Below the pieces are notes generated by a model, which saw only the letters and a program-made list of their open reading frames with translations, did no database searches and was not told the DNA's origin. A stretch of DNA of 62,475 bases from JBQTIQ01 sp052387955. GTDB taxonomy: Bacteria; Actinomycetota; Acidimicrobiia; Acidimicrobiales; JACDCH01. This document shows positions 58,166-62,475 of this stretch, in pieces. The stretch covers positions 1 through 62,475 of the forward strand of contig JBQTIQ010000034.1 of assembly GCA_052387955.1 (NCBI GenBank). The letters run 5' to 3'. The translations under genes and the position numbers were made by a program. Position 1 is the stretch's first letter. Every line of letters begins with the position of its first letter.

Positions 58166-59131
58166 TCAGACCTCCATCTTGACCATACGGTTGATCACGA
58201 GATACCCGAGGACCACCATGCCGGCGGCGGTAGCGAGCCATACGTAGCCCCATCCCTGGAGCATCGGCTCCATGTAGCCCGGGTTGGCGCTGGAGATGGC
58301 GACGTACAAGAAGACCGGCAGCAAGGCCAGCACGATGGCGGATATCCGGCCCTCGGCGGTGAGCACCTGCACTTCACGGCGGATCTCCTGGCGGGCCCGG
58401 ATGAAGTCGGCCAGCGTGTGCAGCAGGTCGGCCAGCGCGCCGCCGACGGTCTGCTGGATGCGGATGGCCTGCACCACCCAGGCCACGTCGCGCACGCCGC
58501 AACGCACGGCCATCCGGTCGAGCGAGTCGACCAGCGAGTCGCCCAGCTGGGTCTCGCTGACGACCCGGGCGAACTCCTCGGACAGCGGGGCCTCGGACTC
58601 CTCGACCATCATGGAGATGGCCCGCAGGAAGGTGTGGCCCGCGGAAAGGGAGCCGGCGATCAACGTCAGGGCATCGGGGAACTGTTCCTCGAACTTGGCC
58701 CGGCGCTTGAGGATCTTGCGCTCGAGCACGACGTTGGCCACCAGCGGGGCCACGAAGAACACGACCGCGCCGGTGAACCACTGGCCGGTGATGGCCGACG
58801 CGAATAGGGCGATGGCGACGCCGAGGGCGGCGATGATGACGATGAACTCGCCGGTGCGCATCGGGATGCGGGCCCGTTCGAGCTTGGTGGCCAGGGAGCC
58901 CCGCTCGTCGAGCTGGTCGACCAGCTTGCCGGCGACCCCGGTGAGGTTGGCGACCACGGTGCCGTACTGGGCCACCGCGTCGCGCAGCTCGACGTCGTGC
59001 TCGCCGTAGGGCAGGTCGAGGATGTCGGTGAGCTGGTCGTCGCGCTTGTAGGACTTGCGCAGCACGCCGACCAGGATCAGCGCCAGCCCGCCGCCGACGA
59101 GGAGGGCGACGAAGACGGTGGTAGCGCTCAT
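58166..59131 (-). CDS. tadB: Tad pilus inner-membrane protein TadB (GspF-like)
   Basis: This 321-residue protein is the second platform component. It has an N-terminal helix (TVFVALLVGGGLALILVGVL), a central pair (FIVIIAALGVAIALFASAIT, GAVVFFVAPLVANVVLERKI), the F-domain core (FPDALTLIAGSLSAGHTFLR, SMMVEESEAPLSEEFARVVS, MAVRCGVRDVAWVVQAIRIQ, LADLLHTLADFIRARQEIRR) and a C-terminal helix (YVWLATAAGMVVLGYLVINR). It lies directly downstream of tadA. Confidence 0.92.
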   Translation of the reverse strand: MSATTVFVALLVGGGLALILVGVLRKSYKRDDQLTDILDLPYGEHDVELRDAVAQYGTVVANLTGVAGKLVDQLDERGSLATKLERARIPMRTGEFIVIIAALGVAIALFASAITGQWFTGAVVFFVAPLVANVVLERKILKRRAKFEEQFPDALTLIAGSLSAGHTFLRAISMMVEESEAPLSEEFARVVSETQLGDSLVDSLDRMAVRCGVRDVAWVVQAIRIQQTVGGALADLLHTLADFIRARQEIRREVQVLTAEGRISAIVLALLPVFLYVAISSANPGYMEPMLQGWGYVWLATAAGMVVLGYLVINRMVKMEV

Positions 59132-59168
59132 CGGCGTCTCCCCGGGAGTAGCAGGACGGAACGGTTGG

Positions 59169-60656
59169 TCAACGAATGCGCTCCCGCTCGGCCAGCTCGG
59201 CGGGGTCGGGGACCCGTGCCCGGCGGCGGTGGCTGGCGGCGACCTGGCTGCGCAGGGGGACCGGCGAGCGGAACGCGGAGGCGGGTACGTCGATCTCCTT
59301 TTCGGCCAGGCGGTCGAGGAACTTCGGCCGTAGGCCGGTGGGGACCAGCTCGCCGAGGGGCTTGCCCCGCTCAGTGCCGGGCAGGAAGCGGTAGGCGAAG
59401 ATGTCCTGGAGAAGGATCGTGTCGCCCTCCATCCCCTGGATCTCGGTCAGGGCGGTCACGACTCTGCGGCCGTCGGGCAGCCGGTCGACGTGCATGATCA
59501 GGTCGATGGCCCCGGCCACCTGTTCGCGGATGGCCTTGACCGGCAGCTCGAAACCGGCCATGAGGACCATGGTCTCGAGGCGGCTGAGCGCGTCGCGGGT
59601 GCTGTTGCAGTGCACGGTGGTCATCGAGCCCTCGTGGCCCGTGTTCATGGCCTGGAGCATGTCGAGGGCTTCACCGGCGCGGCACTCGCCGACGATGATC
59701 CGGTCGGGCCGCATACGGAGGGCGTTCTTGACCAGGTCGCGGATCCGCACCTCGCCCCGGCCCTCGGCGTTGGCCGGACGGGACTCGAGGTTGATGACGT
59801 GGGGCTGCTGCAGTTGCAGTTCGGCCGAGTCCTCGATCGTGATGACCCGCTCACCGTCGGGGATGAACGAGGACAGCACGTTGAGGTTGGTCGTCTTGCC
59901 GGTGCCGGTACCGCCGGACACGAGGATGTTGAGCCGGGCCCGCACACACGCTTCGAGCACCGTGACCAGGTCGATGGTGTAGGTGCCGAAGTTGATGAGG
60001 TCCTTGGCCGTGTAGGGGTCGGCGGAGAACTTCCGGATGGTGAGCACGGCGCCATGGATGGCGAGGGGCGGGACGATGGCGTTGACACGGGAACCGTCGG
60101 GCAGGCGGGCATCGACCATCGGCGACGACTCGTCGACGCGGCGGCCGACGGCCGACACGATCTTCTCGATGACCTGCCGGTACTGGATGTCGTCGGAGAA
60201 CGACAGGCCGGTGTGCTCGATGAGGCCGTGACGCTCGACCCAGATGTCGTCGTGGGAGTTGCACATGATCTCGGTGATGGTCGAGTCGTGCAGCAGGGGG
60301 TCGAGCGGGCCGTAGCCCAGGATGTCCTGCATCATCTCTTCGACGAACTTGCGCCGTTCGAGCGGGGAGACGACGACGTCCTCGCGTTGCAGGATGCGGT
60401 CGAGGGACGCCTTGACCTCGGTGGTCAGCACCTGGCCGGAGAGGCCCTGCATGTTGGGGGCGACCTCTTCGAGGACGAGGTCGCGCACCTTCTTCTTGGT
60501 GGTGTCCCAAGTTGCGCCCGAGCGGCTGGAGCGCGGCGGGGGCGGCATGGCCCGCCTACGGGCGGCGGCCTGGGCCGACTCGAGTGTCTGGGGCGGCGGC
60601 TCGGCGCCCTTGGACTGCTCTTGCTCCAAGGCGGCGAGTTTTTCGGAGAGCTTCAC
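59169..60656 (-). CDS. tadA: Tad pilus assembly ATPase TadA/CpaF
   Basis: This 495-residue secretion ATPase powers pilus assembly. It has the N-terminal domain of CpaF (VAPNMQGLSGQVLTTEVKAS, YGPLDPLLHDSTITEIMCNS) and the ATPase core: ILVSGGTGTGKTTNLNVLSS (Walker A), VITIEDSAELQLQQPHVINL, RPDRIIVGECRAGEALDMLQ (Walker B), MNTGHEGSMTTVHCNSTRDA and the following ALSRLETMVLMAG. The family length is normal. It is followed by tadB 37 bases later. Confidence 0.96.
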   Translation of the reverse strand: MKLSEKLAALEQEQSKGAEPPPQTLESAQAAARRRAMPPPPRSSRSGATWDTTKKKVRDLVLEEVAPNMQGLSGQVLTTEVKASLDRILQREDVVVSPLERRKFVEEMMQDILGYGPLDPLLHDSTITEIMCNSHDDIWVERHGLIEHTGLSFSDDIQYRQVIEKIVSAVGRRVDESSPMVDARLPDGSRVNAIVPPLAIHGAVLTIRKFSADPYTAKDLINFGTYTIDLVTVLEACVRARLNILVSGGTGTGKTTNLNVLSSFIPDGERVITIEDSAELQLQQPHVINLESRPANAEGRGEVRIRDLVKNALRMRPDRIIVGECRAGEALDMLQAMNTGHEGSMTTVHCNSTRDALSRLETMVLMAGFELPVKAIREQVAGAIDLIMHVDRLPDGRRVVTALTEIQGMEGDTILLQDIFAYRFLPGTERGKPLGELVPTGLRPKFLDRLAEKEIDVPASAFRSPVPLRSQVAASHRRRARVPDPAELAERERIR

Positions 60657-60678
60657 GACGGGTACGCCTCCTGGCGGG

Positions 60679-61923
60679 TCACTTGCGGAGCCGGCCGAAA
60701 AAGCCGCGCTTCTTCACTGGCACAACTTCGTCCTCGTGGACGTGGATGTCCGCGGGGAGCAGGGGAGCGAGGCCGGTGGCCATCAGGCGGCTTATCTCCG
60801 ACTGGGGGGAGGCCGCCATCACCGGCATACCGAGGTTGATCGAGCGGCTCACTTCCTTGGCGTAAGGGAGCACTGCCTCGAACCCCTGGGGGAACAGTTT
60901 CGTGACCTGGTCGATGTCGATGCCCACATCGGACTCGGCCTTGTTCAGGATCAGCCTCACGTTGTCGGAGGAGATCTTCAGCCGTTCGAGCGTGCTCAGG
61001 AACACGCTCATGTTACGGACGCTGGGAAGGTCGAGGGTTGCCATCACATAAAGGCTGTTCGACAAATCGAAGGCGGCCAGCACCGACTCGTTGAGCTGGG
61101 GCGGCGTGTCGACGATCACGTAGTCGAAGGCACGACGCACCGCCTCGATGATGCGGGTCACGTCGGGCGGGGAGATGCGGTCGGCCTCGGATGGCTCCCG
61201 GGGGGCGGCCAGGACATGCACCCCGGTCTCGTGGGCGACGGTGTACTCCTCGATGTGGGCCCGGAGGTCGCTCTCGTCGGTGTCCTCGCGTTGGAGGGCG
61301 TCGAAGATCGTGTACTTGGGCCGCAGGCGCATCGCCGTCACGACCTCGCCGAACTGCAGGTCGAGGTCGATGATGCACACCCGCTTGCCGGTGTGGCGGA
61401 CCAGGAAGTAGGCGATGTTGGTGGCGAAGAACGTCTTGCCGCACCCACCGGTGGCCGAGGAGATCGTGAAGACCTCGGCCAGCTGGCCCTCCGGCTCCGG
61501 GGCCGGTAGCGCCGCGGCCAGGGCGGGCAGCAGCGCTTCGATGGCCCGGGACAGCTCCAGCGCCCGGTCGATGCCCTCCAGCAGCTCCTTGTCATCGACC
61601 GGGAGCTGCAGGAGGTCGACGGCGCCGGTCCGCACGATGTCGCGCAGGCTGGCGTCGGGGCGCCGGCTGAAGGCCAGGACGACGCTCATGGCCGGGAACT
61701 CCTCCCGCACCAAGCGGAGGCGCTGGAGGCCGGACCGGGTCCCGAGGCTGGGGCCCACCACCAGCACCGCGAACGGGCCCTGCTCCTCGAGGAGGTCGCC
61801 CAGGTCGCCCAGCCGGTTCGACACGACGATCTCGGGCGTGGGCCGGAGGTCGGCGGCGATGGCCTGGACTTGTTGGGCGAGCTCCTCGCTCCGGTCGAGA
61901 ACGAGGACCTTTGGGTTCGACAA
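60679..61923 (-). CDS. tadZ: TadZ/CpaE-like pilus localisation ATPase
   Basis: This 414-residue protein has an N-terminal receiver-like domain (VLVLDRSEELAQQVQAIAAD) and a C-terminal ParA/MinD-like ATPase with the deviant Walker motif TISSATGGCGKTFFATNIAY, IIDLDLQFGEVVTAMRLRPK, FDYVIVDTPPQLNESVLAAF and LVLNKAESDVGIDI-type (RLILNKAESDVGIDIDQVTK). TadZ proteins place the pilus machine in the cell. It lies between the CpaB-like and TadA genes, the conserved order. Confidence 0.92.
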   Translation of the reverse strand: MSNPKVLVLDRSEELAQQVQAIAADLRPTPEIVVSNRLGDLGDLLEEQGPFAVLVVGPSLGTRSGLQRLRLVREEFPAMSVVLAFSRRPDASLRDIVRTGAVDLLQLPVDDKELLEGIDRALELSRAIEALLPALAAALPAPEPEGQLAEVFTISSATGGCGKTFFATNIAYFLVRHTGKRVCIIDLDLQFGEVVTAMRLRPKYTIFDALQREDTDESDLRAHIEEYTVAHETGVHVLAAPREPSEADRISPPDVTRIIEAVRRAFDYVIVDTPPQLNESVLAAFDLSNSLYVMATLDLPSVRNMSVFLSTLERLKISSDNVRLILNKAESDVGIDIDQVTKLFPQGFEAVLPYAKEVSRSINLGMPVMAASPQSEISRLMATGLAPLLPADIHVHEDEVVPVKKRGFFGRLRK

Positions 61924-61988
61924 CGTGGCTCCTCGGGGAGTGCGGGTCGCTCGCGGCGTGCGGGCGGGGACTGCGTCGGTTCTCGGGC

Positions 61989-62475
61989 CTAGGGCTGGAA
62001 CTGGGTGGTGAAGTCACGCCCAGGGGTCTCGCCGGCAGGAGCGGCGTTCTCGGGCAGCAGCGAGAAGTAGAGGAACGAGTTGTTGGCCGTCGAGCCGAAC
62101 ACCGCCTTCTCGGTCTGGGCCGTGGTCAGGGCGAGCACGACGGTCATGGTGCTCGAGGTGCCGGCCCGGGACACGGCCTGCTGGGCGTTGGTCGTCGGGG
62201 TCTGCCCGGCGAGGGGTGCCTGCTGGCAGTTGACGTCGAGCACGGTCACGTTGGTCAGCACCAGCTGGCTGCGGGGCGTGTCGTAGGGGAGCTCGGGTGG
62301 CGTGGCGGGGTCTGCGCCGGGCGCGGTGTTCGTCACCGGCGCGGGGAACACCTGGTACACGTTCACGATGTCGCCGGGAGCGATGTAGCAGGCGCCGCCG
62401 GCGTCGAAGGGGGTGCTCACCGCCAGCGCTTCCATGCCGTCGGGCACGGTCAGCTGCTTGACCGCGCTACGGGCG
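61989..62475 (-). CDS. cpaB: CpaB/RcpC-like pilus assembly protein (partial)
   Basis: The gene runs off the right edge of the window, so its 5' part is missing. The visible C-terminal part contains SAVKQLTVPDGMEALAVSTP, CYIAPGDIVNVYQVF and TMTVVLALTTAQTEKAVFGS, characteristic of the C-terminal domain of CpaB (the SAF-domain half lies outside the window). CpaB proteins sit in the periplasmic or cell-envelope part of the Tad machine. It is followed on the same strand by the TadZ-like gene 65 bases away. Confidence 0.85.
   Translation of the reverse strand, partial: ARSAVKQLTVPDGMEALAVSTPFDAGGACYIAPGDIVNVYQVFPAPVTNTAPGADPATPPELPYDTPRSQLVLTNVTVLDVNCQQAPLAGQTPTTNAQQAVSRAGTSSTMTVVLALTTAQTEKAVFGSTANNSFLYFSLLPENAAPAGETPGRDFTTQFQP

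Noticed and set aside
1..62475. CRISPR arrays, insertion sequences, integrases
   Set aside because: I saw no regularly spaced 25-40 base repeats with unique spacers, no transposase or integrase motifs, and no clean terminal inverted repeats with target duplications.

Overview
The window is very GC-rich DNA that is almost entirely coding. It reads as a chromosomal stretch of an actinobacterium, most plausibly class Acidimicrobiia. That placement is an inference from a PolA gene preceded by an ANTAR response regulator, DUF222/HNH and DUF3105 proteins, a fabD-fabH-fabG-acpP-fabF cluster, Tad pili, and frequent GTG/TTG starts. No 16S gene or other decisive taxonomic marker is present.

Layout. 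1-4000: the 3' end of clpX, a membrane-anchored 22-residue-repeat helical protein, nagA (minus) and folC. 4181-16973: an operon-like run of 13 genes encoding a phage-tail-like contractile injection system (eCIS/Afp/PVC type): Pvc16-like protein, sheath, tube, LysM-type hub protein, VgrG-like spike, PAAR-like tip, gp25-like and J-like baseplate proteins and a tail-protein-I-like protein. It is bracketed by membrane proteins, the first carrying an HExxHxxQ motif. No AAA+ ATPase, tape measure or second sheath/tube gene is seen. 17193-19721: an ECF sigma factor, a membrane protein with a long LPxxxLxQ octapeptide array, and a lipoprotein. 19891-22869: a bifunctional proline/P5C dehydrogenase. 23082-25471: trpB-trpA and an MmcQ/YjbR protein. 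25614-29910: fatty-acid synthesis genes, including a FabD with an extra carrier-like C-terminal domain. 30309: tRNA-Leu(CAA). 30429-32715: TadE and TadG-like pilus proteins. 32845-37156: malQ, a DUF222/HNH gene with two compensating frameshifts, and a DUF3105 lipoprotein. 37551-41243: a coiled-coil protein, an ANTAR regulator and polA. 41520-51033: an exopolysaccharide cluster (GT2, GT1, pyruvyltransferase, a flippase-GT39 fusion, a cellulose-synthase-like GT2 and a GH8 glucanase). 51232-54330: rpsA and a membrane protein. 54394-62475 (minus): Flp pilin, a NarL-type two-component pair, TadC, TadB, TadA, TadZ and the end of CpaB.

How the parts work together. The Tad genes form a type IVc pilus machine. 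Its pilin, its two-component regulator and its motor are adjacent, while its minor pilins lie about 22 kb away. The polysaccharide cluster has overlapping genes and combines glycan assembly, pyruvylation, export and a trimming glucanase, which suggests a surface or secreted glycan. The contractile system has potential membrane anchors at both ends of its operon.

Two families of GC-rich dispersed repeats recur in intergenic gaps. Copies of both, and other perfect palindromes, also sit in frame inside genes (sheath, GT1, flippase-GT fusion), where they appear as low-complexity linkers. The repeat families and the atypical contractile system are the two most interesting features of the window.
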